A stretch of DNA of 64,000 nucleotides, taken from the NCBI RefSeq assembly GCF_016888445.1, contig NZ_JAFEKF010000002.1, positions 1 through 64,000 of the forward strand, written 5' to 3'. Below the pieces are notes generated by a model, which did not search any database, had not been told where the DNA came from, and saw only the letters and a program-made list of their open reading frames with translations. The position numbers were made by a program, and so were the translations under genes. Shown one piece after another: positions 35,570 through 43,961 of the stretch (positions are counted from its first letter, which is position 1; every line of letters begins with the position of its first letter). The stretch comes from Marinomonas ostreistagni (GTDB lineage Bacteria; Pseudomonadota; Gammaproteobacteria; Pseudomonadales; Marinomonadaceae).

Positions 35570-37153
35570 ATGAGTAAACATTCTTCGACAAAGGGTCGCG
35601 AGGAATATGCTACTTCCTACAAGGTTGGACAGGATAACGTCCAGTTTTTAGGGTTAGATGTGCACAACCCGGTCTTCGGTACCAGTGCCATCATTGTTCT
35701 ATTATTTGTAATCTGTTCTATCGTCTTCCCGACTCAAGCTCGGGATGTCCTTATGGCAGCACGCGGTTGGTCAATCAATAACTTCGATTGGTTCTTTATG
35801 ATCGCCGGCAACATCTTCGTGTTGTTCTGTTTACTGCTCATCTTTTTGCCTATGGGCCGCATTCGTTTAGGCGGTACCGAGGCCCGTCCAGAGCACTCCA
35901 CCATCGCTTGGTTCTGTATGCTATTTGCTGCCGGCATGGGTATCGGCTTGATGTTCTGGAGTGTGGCGGAGCCTGTGGCTTACTTCACCGGTTGGTACGG
36001 CACACCTTTGAACGCTGAAGCCAATACTCCTGAAGCAGCCCGCTTAGCCTTGGGTGCAACGATGTTCCACTGGGGTCTACACCCTTGGGCGATTTACGCC
36101 GTCGTGGCACTGGCGTTGGCATTCTTTGCTTACAACAAAGGCCTACCTTTAACCATGCGTTCGGCGTTTTACCCGCTGTTTGGTGAACGCGTTTGGGGCG
36201 CACTAGGTAACATCATTGATGTGATTGCCGTGATCGCCACTATCTTTGGTCTGGCGACATCACTTGGTTTTGGTGCGCAACAAGCCACTTCTGGTCTGCA
36301 TTTCTTGTTTGGCGTACCAAATACGTTGATCACGCAAATCGTTGTGATTGCTGTCGTCACCGCCGTGACCATCGTATCGGTCGCACGTGGCCTTGACGGT
36401 GGTGTGAAGATTTTATCTAACCTAAACATGATCATTGCCGGCATCTTGGCACTGTTTATCGTGATCGTTGGCCATACAGCGGACATTTTCGCAGCGATGG
36501 GCACTATCTTCTTAAGCTACGCCGAAAACATCTTGCCACTAAGTAATATGGTTGGTCGTGAAGACGAAACCTTCTACCACGGTTGGACAGTGTTCTACTG
36601 GGCTTGGTGGATCAGCTGGTCACCATTCGTAGGTATGTTTATCGCACGTGTATCACGTGGTCGTACCGTACGTGAGTTCATCATCGCCGTATTGTTGGTA
36701 CCGACTGTGGTATCTATGGTGTGGATGGCCGTGTTCGGTGGTTCCGCGCTAGAGCAAGTACAACGTGAAATCGGCGCACTGGCTGAAGGTCTAACTGACC
36801 CTTCACTAGCCATGTTCCAAATGTTTGAGTCGTTCCCGCTAACGGACCTTATCTCATTTATCGCCGTGATCTTGGTACTGGTATTCTTCGTGACTTCATC
36901 TGACTCAGGCTCACTGGTTATCGACGGCATCACCGCTGGCGGTAAAACTGATGCACCGATCTCTCAGCGTATGTTCTGGGCGATCCTTGAAGGCATCATT
37001 GCCGTGGCACTCTTGGTCGGTGGCGGCTCTGAAGCCTTGACCGCCATTCAAGCGGCAGCCATCACGATCGGCCTACCGTTTACCTTGCTGATGCTGGTCA
37101 TGTGTCTGGGTCTATGGAAAGGCCTGAAGAGCGATCTGAAGTTCGTACGCTAA
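35570..37153 (+). CDS. BCCT family transporter (betaine/choline/carnitine type)
   Basis: A 527-residue, 12-helix secondary transporter for quaternary ammonium compounds, likely an osmoprotectant carrier in a marine organism. Family signatures are GMGIGLMFWSVAEPVAY, the tryptophan-rich YWAWWISWSPFVGMFIARVS and VTSSDSGSLVID. The short C-terminal tail after the last helix suggests no long osmosensory extension. The exact substrate (betaine, choline, carnitine or others) cannot be told. Single gene with terminator at 37178-37206. Confidence 0.93.
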   Translation: MSKHSSTKGREEYATSYKVGQDNVQFLGLDVHNPVFGTSAIIVLLFVICSIVFPTQARDVLMAARGWSINNFDWFFMIAGNIFVLFCLLLIFLPMGRIRLGGTEARPEHSTIAWFCMLFAAGMGIGLMFWSVAEPVAYFTGWYGTPLNAEANTPEAARLALGATMFHWGLHPWAIYAVVALALAFFAYNKGLPLTMRSAFYPLFGERVWGALGNIIDVIAVIATIFGLATSLGFGAQQATSGLHFLFGVPNTLITQIVVIAVVTAVTIVSVARGLDGGVKILSNLNMIIAGILALFIVIVGHTADIFAAMGTIFLSYAENILPLSNMVGREDETFYHGWTVFYWAWWISWSPFVGMFIARVSRGRTVREFIIAVLLVPTVVSMVWMAVFGGSALEQVQREIGALAEGLTDPSLAMFQMFESFPLTDLISFIAVILVLVFFVTSSDSGSLVIDGITAGGKTDAPISQRMFWAILEGIIAVALLVGGGSEALTAIQAAAITIGLPFTLLMLVMCLGLWKGLKSDLKFVR

Positions 37154-37177
37154 CTCAGACTACAGCATAGACTTCAT

Positions 37178-37206
37178 AAAGGCGGGATTTTATCCCGCCT
37201 TTATTG
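37178..37206 (+). terminator. Terminator after BCCT gene
   Basis: AAAGGCGGGAT (37178-37188) and ATCCCGCCTTT (37192-37202) form an 11-bp stem with a 3-base loop, followed by a T-rich tract. Confidence 0.88.
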
Positions 37207-37241
37207 TTTTTAGCTTTACCTTTGGTTAAACTGCGCTTCCT

Positions 37242-37411
37242 CTTAAGGGAGTAATCTTCTTCATGCCAGTGAAGATCCTTTGTCAACATAATTGAGCCTC
37301 AAGCTCATGGCAAAGGAGTCCAGACACGTAAGTGTTGGGATTGATGAGACTTAAGACGATAACTTGGCTCAGGTGGGCACAAGTTGGTCGTCTTATGTTT
37401 AATCGCCCACC
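37242..37411 (+). promoter_or_regulatory. yybP-ykoY-type manganese riboswitch
   Basis: The aptamer fits 37242-37355. P1 is CTTAAG (37242-37247) with CTTAAG (37350-37355), P2 is ATCTTC/GAAGAT (37254-37259/37271-37276), P3 is CCTTTG/CAAAGG (37277-37282/37311-37316) with an inner TGAGC/GCTCA stem, and P4 is around ACACGTAAGTGT. The conserved GGGAGTA (37247-37253), GTCAACATA and TGAGAC (37345-37350) elements are present. Downstream, TAAGACGA (37352-37359) pairs with TCGTCTTA (37388-37395), overlapping and competing with P1. GGTGGGC (37372-37378) can also pair with GCCCACC (37405-37411). It precedes a GDT1 family gene, a common partner for this Mn2+ sensor. Confidence 0.85.
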
Positions 37412-37424
37412 AATGGACACATAA

Positions 37425-37988
37425 ATGGAAGCCATCCTTACCTCTATCTCTACCGTTGCCTTAGCGGAAATGGGCGATAAAACTCAGCTATTGGCATTAT
37501 TCTTAGCTGCGCGATTCCGCTCAAAGTTCCAAATCGTCTTAGGCATTGTCGCCGCGACTATCATTAACCACTTAATTTCGGCTTGGTTAGGCGTACAAAT
37601 CACAAATTGGGTGCCAAGTGCTTGGTTAAACTGGTTAATTGGTGCTAGTTTTATAGCCGTAGGCCTGTGGATACTCATTCCAGACAAAGATGACAGTGAA
37701 GAGAGCAGCTTTCTTAAGTCAGGCGCTTTTATCGCTACCTTTGTGCTATTTTTCATCGCAGAAGTGGGCGACAAGACCCAGATTGCTACCGTAATATTAG
37801 GGGCTAACTACCATTCCGTGCTTTGGGTAACTGTCGGTTCTACCATCGGCATGCTGCTGGCGAACGTACCTGTGGTTTACGCAGGTCAGTGGCTAATGGA
37901 ACGCATTGATCCTAAGAAAACACGTATCGCGGCATGTGTTTTGTTCTTGCTGATGGGCATCGCAGCCATTATCTACCCAGCCGTATAA
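37425..37988 (+). CDS. TMEM165/GDT1 family cation transporter, probable manganese exporter
   Basis: A 187-residue membrane protein of the UPF0016 (GDT1/TMEM165) family. The two inverted repeats each carry the hallmark motif, AEMGDKTQ near residue 14 and AEVGDKTQ near residue 111, the acidic ligands of the cation path. About six helices are predicted. Bacterial members such as MneA/Mnx export Mn2+. The upstream yybP-ykoY-type riboswitch supports a manganese role. No strong Shine-Dalgarno sequence is visible near the ATG, in keeping with control by RNA structure. Confidence 0.93.
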   Translation: MEAILTSISTVALAEMGDKTQLLALFLAARFRSKFQIVLGIVAATIINHLISAWLGVQITNWVPSAWLNWLIGASFIAVGLWILIPDKDDSEESSFLKSGAFIATFVLFFIAEVGDKTQIATVILGANYHSVLWVTVGSTIGMLLANVPVVYAGQWLMERIDPKKTRIAACVLFLLMGIAAIIYPAV

Positions 37989-38000
37989 CAGAGGACTTTT

Positions 38001-39857
38001 ATGGACGTCGAACTCTCGGAAATTTTGGATACACTGTGTGAATACGCGCCCTTCGCGGATTTAAAAGACGAAGCCATCTTACAAGAGATGGTGAAAGATA
38101 TTGATGTGCAATATCTGCGCGCAGGAGAGTGGGCGATCGCACCAGAAGCTCGCAATGAAACCTTGTTTTTCATCCGCTCTGGGGCCATCGAAGCCAAAAA
38201 TAAAAACGGTAAGCTGTTGCGTCGGATGCACGAAGGCGATGTGTTTGGCTCATCTTCACTGCTACGTGGCGGGCGTTCATCGCACACTATGCGCGCATTG
38301 GAAGACTCATTGCTGTACCGTATTCCTTCGCGCTGGTTTATCCAGTTTTACAGCGAGTTCGACTCCTTCTCTGACTTTTTTGAATTGTCCCGTGAAATCC
38401 GCCTAAAAGCGGCCATGGACAGCCAATCTTCGGATTTGTCGTTGATGACGTGTCCGGTGCAATCCTTATTGCGCCGTCCGCCGATTACGGCCGAACACGA
38501 CGTCGACATCAAAACCGCGGCCAACATCATGTCCAACGAGCGTGTGTCGTCGTTGTTGATCACCGAAAACAACATGCTGGTGGGCATTTTAACTGACCGC
38601 GACTTACGTAACCGCGTGGTGGCCAAAGGCCTGCCGCTGGATGTGCGCGTCGACATGATCATGACTCAAGATCCGATCACAGTGGACGCGGGCGACTTCG
38701 CCTCTGAAGCCGTGTTAAAGATGATGGCGACCAACATTCACCATCTGCCCGTGACCAAAAATGATCGCCCAGTCGGCGTGATCAGTACTGGTGACTTGGT
38801 TCAACGCGAAAGCCATGGCTCGGTGTATGTCATCAGTGATATCTACAAACAAGAAGATGTCGAAGGCTTGGTGCAGATCAGTCAAAAGATGGATCACACC
38901 TTCACCCAGCTGGTGAATGCCGACGCCAACACGCAAATGATCGGCAACGCCATGTCACACATCGGTGTCGCCTTCGTTAAGCGTTTATTGCAGTTGGGCG
39001 AGCGCGAGCTAGGCCCAGCACCGATTCCTTACTGTTTCTTGGCCTTGGGCTCACAAGCCCGTGAAGAGCAAACCATTGCTACGGACCAAGACAACGCCAT
39101 GATCCTACACGACAGCTACGACAAAGCGCTGCACGGCGACTACTTCCGTGAACTAAGCGAGTTTGTCTGTAAAAACCTCGACCGCTGTGGCTACCCACTG
39201 TGTACCGGTGACATCATGGCCATGAACCCACGTTGGCGCATCCGTTTGTCCGACTGGAAAGCGCAGTTTGCCGAGTGGATCGAAAAGCCTAAAGCCGAAG
39301 CCCTACTTCACGTATCGATCTTCTTCGATCTGCGCGGCATTTACGGCGATCGTATGTTGGCAAAACAGCTCAACAGTCATATTCGTACGCTGGCGATGAA
39401 CAACAAAGGCTTCTTATCGGCCTTGGCGCGCAACGCCAACCAGCGAACGCCGCCACTGGGCTTCTTCCGTCAATTTGTATTGGACGGTGAAGGTAAGCAA
39501 TCGCGTACCTTTAACTTGAAATCCCGTGGTATCGCTCCGATCTGTGACTTAGTGCGCGTACACGCGTTGGCACTTGGCTCCACTAAGCTCAATACATTTG
39601 AACGCTTAGAAGACATCGAAGAAGCCGGCATCATGCCTGACGGGCGCGCCCGTGACTTGATCTTAGCGCTTGAGATGATCGGCATGGTGCGTATCAAAAA
39701 CCAAACGGTACAAATCGAAAACGACGAACAGCCCAACAACCAAGTCGACCCAGAAACCTTGTCAGCGTTTGAAAAGCGTCACTTACGTGATGCGTTTAAC
39801 ATCGTGTCGCGTCAGCAAGAATTCTTGAAATATCGCTACCCAGGTAAAGGCTCGTAA
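38001..39857 (+). CDS. CNMP-CBS-DUF294 nucleotidyltransferase-like protein
   Basis: A 618-residue signalling-type protein. The N-terminus is a cyclic-nucleotide-binding (CNMP) fold (about 15-125, EGDVFGSSSLLRGG). Two CBS repeats follow (about 155-275, GILTDRDLRNRV and GVISTGDLVQRE). A DUF294 nucleotidyltransferase-like domain has ALGSQAREEQTIATDQDNA near 345, and a DUF294 C-terminal domain follows. Domain order is that of a widespread family whose substrate is unknown. It starts 12 bases after the GDT1 gene, so it may share the riboswitch-controlled transcript. An exonuclease gene follows by 6 bases. Confidence 0.9.
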   Translation: MDVELSEILDTLCEYAPFADLKDEAILQEMVKDIDVQYLRAGEWAIAPEARNETLFFIRSGAIEAKNKNGKLLRRMHEGDVFGSSSLLRGGRSSHTMRALEDSLLYRIPSRWFIQFYSEFDSFSDFFELSREIRLKAAMDSQSSDLSLMTCPVQSLLRRPPITAEHDVDIKTAANIMSNERVSSLLITENNMLVGILTDRDLRNRVVAKGLPLDVRVDMIMTQDPITVDAGDFASEAVLKMMATNIHHLPVTKNDRPVGVISTGDLVQRESHGSVYVISDIYKQEDVEGLVQISQKMDHTFTQLVNADANTQMIGNAMSHIGVAFVKRLLQLGERELGPAPIPYCFLALGSQAREEQTIATDQDNAMILHDSYDKALHGDYFRELSEFVCKNLDRCGYPLCTGDIMAMNPRWRIRLSDWKAQFAEWIEKPKAEALLHVSIFFDLRGIYGDRMLAKQLNSHIRTLAMNNKGFLSALARNANQRTPPLGFFRQFVLDGEGKQSRTFNLKSRGIAPICDLVRVHALALGSTKLNTFERLEDIEEAGIMPDGRARDLILALEMIGMVRIKNQTVQIENDEQPNNQVDPETLSAFEKRHLRDAFNIVSRQQEFLKYRYPGKGS

Positions 39858-39863
39858 TCGTCT

Positions 39864-40559
39864 ATGACTCCCAATAATCTCCCTGAAAACTGGCAGGAAA
39901 GTTTTGCCGAGCTGGCGCAGGAAGTAACCAGCCCAGCGCTTAAACGCTTCTATGAAGCGGGCGTAGCGGGACTGGATGCGCCGTTAAAAGACGCACCCTT
40001 GGTAGCGCTAGACATCGAAACCACCGGCTTGGATCCGAGCAGCGATGACATTATCAGCATCGGTTTGGTGGAGTTTAATCTTCAAACCATTCCGCTGCGC
40101 AGTGCGCGCTATTGGTTGGCAAAGCCTCACGGCCCGCTGACAGCAGAATCAGTTGCCATTCATGAAATCACGCACTCAGAGATTCAGGACGCGCCGCGCC
40201 TGTCGAGTTTCTTAGATGAAGTGTTGGATGCGATTGCTGGTAAAATCGTGGTGATCCACTGTGCCGCGATTGAGCGCCCCTTCTTATACGAAGCGGCGAT
40301 GAAGCATTATGGTGAGCCATTGCTGTTTCCAATGCTTGATACCATGGCACTGGAAGCTGGCATCATTCACAAACCTTGGTGGCAGCGCTTTGGCCGACAG
40401 CCATCACTGCGTTTGGATTCATGCCGCCAGCGTTACAACCTACCGCGCTATCGGGCGCACCAAGCTCTGATCGATGCACTGTCTTGTGCTGAGCTACTGC
40501 AGGCTCAAGTAGCGCATCACCTTGAAGACACGCGCATCACCTCAACCATGAGTTGCTGA
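39864..40559 (+). CDS. DnaQ-like 3'-5' exonuclease
   Basis: A 231-residue exonuclease of the DEDDh type. ExoI is LVALDIETTGLDPSSDDIIS (Asp and Glu ligands), ExoII lies near VIHCAAIERPFL, and ExoIII is YRAHQALIDALSCAELL with the His and Asp. It resembles the DNA polymerase III epsilon family but is a stand-alone paralogue. It is paired with the upstream CNMP-CBS-DUF294 gene, as in many proteobacteria; the link in function is not known. Confidence 0.88.
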   Translation: MTPNNLPENWQESFAELAQEVTSPALKRFYEAGVAGLDAPLKDAPLVALDIETTGLDPSSDDIISIGLVEFNLQTIPLRSARYWLAKPHGPLTAESVAIHEITHSEIQDAPRLSSFLDEVLDAIAGKIVVIHCAAIERPFLYEAAMKHYGEPLLFPMLDTMALEAGIIHKPWWQRFGRQPSLRLDSCRQRYNLPRYRAHQALIDALSCAELLQAQVAHHLEDTRITSTMSC

Positions 40560-40603
40560 TGAATACGCCCCACGCCAAGCACTGGGGCGTATGCTTTTGA
40601 GTC

Positions 40604-41581
40604 TTAAACCAAGGTCGCTAAGCGAGCTTTGGCTTGCGCCATATCCGGTAATGATGGGTAAGCACCTGCTTTGGTAACAGACTCTGCACCGCACGACACC
40701 GCAAAGCGAATGATGGCTTCAAGCTCAACTTGCGAGAATTGCTGTAACGTCTCACGATCACCGCCACGCTCGGCCAACTGATACAACAAGCCACCGACAA
40801 ATGCATCGCCTGCGGCCGTGGTATCGACCGCTTCCACACGTGGCGCAGCGACTTCGCCTTGCCCATGCGCCGCAGTAAAGTAACGAACTGCATTTGGCCC
40901 ATCAGTTAACACAAACAACGACACCCCTTTGCTAAGTAACTGATCGATCAGCGCAAATGGTTCATCAGCGATGACTTCCAGCTCTTCAAGGCTTGCCTTG
41001 ATCACATCCCCTTGCGCCATCCAATCGATGATACGCTGACAATCCACCTGGTGCTCAGGCCACAGGTTGATGCGCAAATTCACATCGATACTGACAATCC
41101 AATGGGCCGCCTTAGCCAGCTCAACCCCCGCCATCGTCGCAGCCGTGATGTTGGCATCAGTGAGCGTATTAGAGCAGGTATGGAACACGCCTTTGGGCTC
41201 TTTAAACCACTCGGCTTTAAAATCCTCAGCACGAAACAGCATGTCCGCCGATGGATTACGGTAAAACTCAAAGCTGCGCTCGCCCGTGTTATCTAAGCTG
41301 ACAAACGCCAGTGCCGTCTTCGCCGCTTTGGTCATCAGCATGGTATCGGTTTGCACACCATAGCTGGCCAATGACGCTTGCAAGAAATGGCCGAAGGCGT
41401 CGTCACCCACCTGCCCTGCGAAATGACTGTTGCCACCTAAGCGCGCCACCGCAACGGCTACGTTAGCCGGTGCACCACCTGGGAACTTAGTAAAAGACTC
41501 TAAGCCTCCTTCTAGCCCAGTGACACCATTGGAAAGGAAGTCGATCAGCGCTTCGCCAAAGGCCATTACTTTTGTCGTCAT
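40604..41581 (-). CDS. PfkB-family sugar kinase, probable fructokinase
   Basis: A 325-residue ribokinase-fold kinase. The N-terminal signature is FGEALIDFL with FPGGAPANVAVAVARLGG, and the C-terminal one is DTTAAGDAFVGGLL with the catalytic Asp. The GEALID start is typical of fructokinases (ScrK/FrcK-like), so phosphorylation of fructose is likely, though other hexoses or KDG cannot be excluded. It is divergent from a sugar-type response regulator gene, with two palindromes in the shared gap. Confidence 0.85.
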   Translation of the reverse strand: MTTKVMAFGEALIDFLSNGVTGLEGGLESFTKFPGGAPANVAVAVARLGGNSHFAGQVGDDAFGHFLQASLASYGVQTDTMLMTKAAKTALAFVSLDNTGERSFEFYRNPSADMLFRAEDFKAEWFKEPKGVFHTCSNTLTDANITAATMAGVELAKAAHWIVSIDVNLRINLWPEHQVDCQRIIDWMAQGDVIKASLEELEVIADEPFALIDQLLSKGVSLFVLTDGPNAVRYFTAAHGQGEVAAPRVEAVDTTAAGDAFVGGLLYQLAERGGDRETLQQFSQVELEAIIRFAVSCGAESVTKAGAYPSLPDMAQAKARLATLV

Positions 41582-41654
41582 TGTGAATCTCTCTCTTTTA
41601 TTGTTACGCTCAACGGCGAATCATCATTCGTCGCCTTGGTCTGACAAACTATTG

Positions 41655-41670
41655 GGTGACACGTGTTACC
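41655..41670. promoter_or_regulatory. Palindromic operator candidate, kinase/regulator gap
   Basis: GGTGACACGTGTTACC is a 16-base inverted repeat with one mismatched pair, centred on ACACGTGT. It lies 74 bases upstream of the PfkB kinase start in the divergent promoter region. Its form suggests a dimeric regulator site; the protein is unknown. Confidence 0.5.
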
Positions 41671-41706
41671 ATAGTCGTACAGACAATTACTGACTGTATT
41701 ATCTAG

Positions 41707-41726
41707 ACCGTTGGTTAACAAACGGT
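41707..41726. promoter_or_regulatory. 20-base palindrome upstream of the response regulator gene
   Basis: ACCGTTGGTTAACAAACGGT is symmetric apart from one pair, with a central GTTAAC. It lies 50 bases upstream of the response regulator start in the shared kinase/regulator promoter region. It lacks a T-run, so it is unlikely to be a terminator and fits an operator. Confidence 0.5.
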
Positions 41727-41776
41727 TTCTTGCTAGACTCTTCTGCTTATCTGCTTAATTATTAGCCAAAATTTAT

Positions 41777-42541
41777 ATGACAAAAACCAAATGCGTCTAC
41801 GTAGTAGATGACGACGATGACATCCGCTCTTTGCTGAAGTCTTACCTAGAAAAGAATCAGTACAAAGTGCTGACGGCGGATTCGGGAGAAGCCTTTTTGG
41901 CAGATTTTGATACGTCTCTGGGTGTCGACCTCGTGATTTTAGATGTACGTTTACCCGGTGCCGATGGCTTTTCCGTGTGCCGTTCACTGCGTATGCAGTC
42001 CCATGTGCCGGTTATCATGCTGACCGCGAACTCAGACGAAATGGATCGCATCATCGGCCTTGAGATCGGTGCCGACGACTACTTAGCTAAACCCTTTAAT
42101 CCACGCGAATTACTGGCACGCATTAAGGCGATTCATCGCCGTATGGAGCATATCAGCGACACCGCGGATGTGGACGTGGAGCCAGTAGCAGACGCACATC
42201 GCTTTTATCGTTTTGCCCAGTTTGAGCTAGACACTTTGACTCGCGAGCTTAAAGTGGCCGGTGTGCGAGAGTCCTTAAGCGGTGCCGACTACAACCTACT
42301 GATGCTCTTTGTCACCAACCCAGGTAACGTCTTATCGCGCGAATACATCGCCGAAAACACCCGTGGTCGTGACACCACACCGCTGGATCGCTTTATTGAT
42401 GTACACGTCAGCCGCTTACGCCAGCGCCTGCGCGAAGACGCACGCCAACCCCAGTTGATCAAAACCGTGCGCGGCCAAGGCTACATTTTGACCTCGCATG
42501 TAGACGCCAGCGATCATGAAGCACAGTCTTCAGCGTCTTAA
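41777..42541 (+). CDS. OmpR-family response regulator (GltR-like)
   Basis: A 254-residue response regulator. The receiver has the acidic cluster VVDDDDDIRS, the phospho-acceptor D56 in VILDVRLPG and the Lys in LAKPFNPREL. A winged-helix OmpR/PhoB DNA-binding domain follows (about 150-243, ending TVRGQGYILTS). Position beside a sensor kinase and near gtsABCD resembles GltR, which controls glucose transport in Pseudomonas. It overlaps the sensor kinase gene by 26 bases. Confidence 0.9.
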   Translation: MTKTKCVYVVDDDDDIRSLLKSYLEKNQYKVLTADSGEAFLADFDTSLGVDLVILDVRLPGADGFSVCRSLRMQSHVPVIMLTANSDEMDRIIGLEIGADDYLAKPFNPRELLARIKAIHRRMEHISDTADVDVEPVADAHRFYRFAQFELDTLTRELKVAGVRESLSGADYNLLMLFVTNPGNVLSREYIAENTRGRDTTPLDRFIDVHVSRLRQRLREDARQPQLIKTVRGQGYILTSHVDASDHEAQSSAS

Positions 42542-43961
42542 GCACTGGCTGCAATCGCTCACCGGCCAAATTGTCATCATTATGACGGTCGGCGTGGCGG
42601 CGGCGCAGTTCATTGGCTCTACTATTTGGTTGCACCAAATGGAGGCTGATACCCGTCAAAATGTGCGTGAGGTCTCGAAACACATGGCGTTTCGTATCGC
42701 CGCTACGGTCAGCTACTTTACCTCACTGCCACAAAACTACCGCCATATCGTCATAGACCAACTGCAAGACATGGGCGGCACGCGCTTTTTTGTCACGCTT
42801 AACCGTGAAGAAATCGCCATCAACGCTTTAGAGGATTTGCCGCTTAAGGACATCGTCAAAGACGAAGTGCAACACACCCTCGCCAAACAGCTGGGTATCA
42901 CCAACGCCAAAATCGCTTTCTCCAGCCCCGACGATCTACACGTGATCAACAATCACACGCGCTTGGTGGATTTGCCTGAGCGTTGGGGACACCATAGTTT
43001 ATTGGTGAAGCCACTGACGCCACCCATTATCGTGATTCAAATCCCGATCAATGACAGCGACTGGCTGTATCTAGCGAGCTTGATGCCGGATCCTTACTTC
43101 CTTGAAGAGAACTCGCCTTTAAGTGGCGATCGCTTGTTTTCGTTAGTGGTCTCGATTGTCACCGTGATGTTGCTGACGCTGCTGATTTTGCGCCGCACGA
43201 CGCGACCGTTGGCAGTGCTCGCACGGGCGGCAGAGCGCTTTGGCCAAGGGGACTTTAAACCCTTGCGCGAAGAAGGCGCGCTCGAGGTGAAACACACCGC
43301 ACAAGCCTTTAATGATATGCAGGCGCGCATTCAGCGCTACTTGAACGATCGTGAAAAACTGTTTGCAGCCATCTCTCATGACCTTAAAACGCCGATCACA
43401 CGGCTACGCTTGCGTGCCGAAATGCTCGACGATGATGACACGCGGGATGCCATGGTACGGGATTTAGAAGATTTAGACTTGCTGGTAAAAGGCGCGATTC
43501 AGAGCGTAAAAGAAACCGAAATACACGAAAACCGCGTCGAAATCGACATCATGCGTTTCTTAAAAGACAATCAGCAAAGTGCTAACCAAGGCGCCCAACG
43601 CTTAACCGTTGAAGGTCAACTCAAGGGCCCTTATATTGGCAAGCCATTGGCGATTCGCCGTTGTCTTGGCAACCTGATCGACAATGCGCTGTACTACGGC
43701 CACAGCGCCACCGTACGCATCGATGACAGCGATACCGCCCTTTGCATCAGTATTTGTGACAATGGCCCTGGCATTCCGGACACTAAGCTCAACCAAGTAT
43801 TCGAACCCTACACTCGCCTGTCGTCTCACAACCGCTCAGGTAGCATGGGCCTTGGCCTCAGCATTGCCCGCAATATCGCCCGCGCCCACGGCGGCGAAGT
43901 CTCCTTGCACAACCGTGCCGAAGGCGGTTTGGAAGCACGGCTATGGCTACCGCATCACTAA
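42516..43961 (+). CDS. Membrane sensor histidine kinase (GtrS-like)
   Basis: A 481-residue kinase. It has membrane helices at about 13-36 and 204-225 enclosing a periplasmic domain, then HAMP (RPLAVLARAAERFGQGDF). The phospho-acceptor His lies in AISHDLKTPITRLRLRAE, and the N-box GNLIDNALYYG, DNGPGIPD and GLGLSIARNIARAHGG follow. It starts inside the response regulator gene (26-base overlap). Length and context match Pseudomonas GtrS, which senses 2-ketogluconate or 6-phosphogluconate; the ligand here is inferred at best. Confidence 0.9.
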   Translation: MKHSLQRLKHWLQSLTGQIVIIMTVGVAAAQFIGSTIWLHQMEADTRQNVREVSKHMAFRIAATVSYFTSLPQNYRHIVIDQLQDMGGTRFFVTLNREEIAINALEDLPLKDIVKDEVQHTLAKQLGITNAKIAFSSPDDLHVINNHTRLVDLPERWGHHSLLVKPLTPPIIVIQIPINDSDWLYLASLMPDPYFLEENSPLSGDRLFSLVVSIVTVMLLTLLILRRTTRPLAVLARAAERFGQGDFKPLREEGALEVKHTAQAFNDMQARIQRYLNDREKLFAAISHDLKTPITRLRLRAEMLDDDDTRDAMVRDLEDLDLLVKGAIQSVKETEIHENRVEIDIMRFLKDNQQSANQGAQRLTVEGQLKGPYIGKPLAIRRCLGNLIDNALYYGHSATVRIDDSDTALCISICDNGPGIPDTKLNQVFEPYTRLSSHNRSGSMGLGLSIARNIARAHGGEVSLHNRAEGGLEARLWLPHH

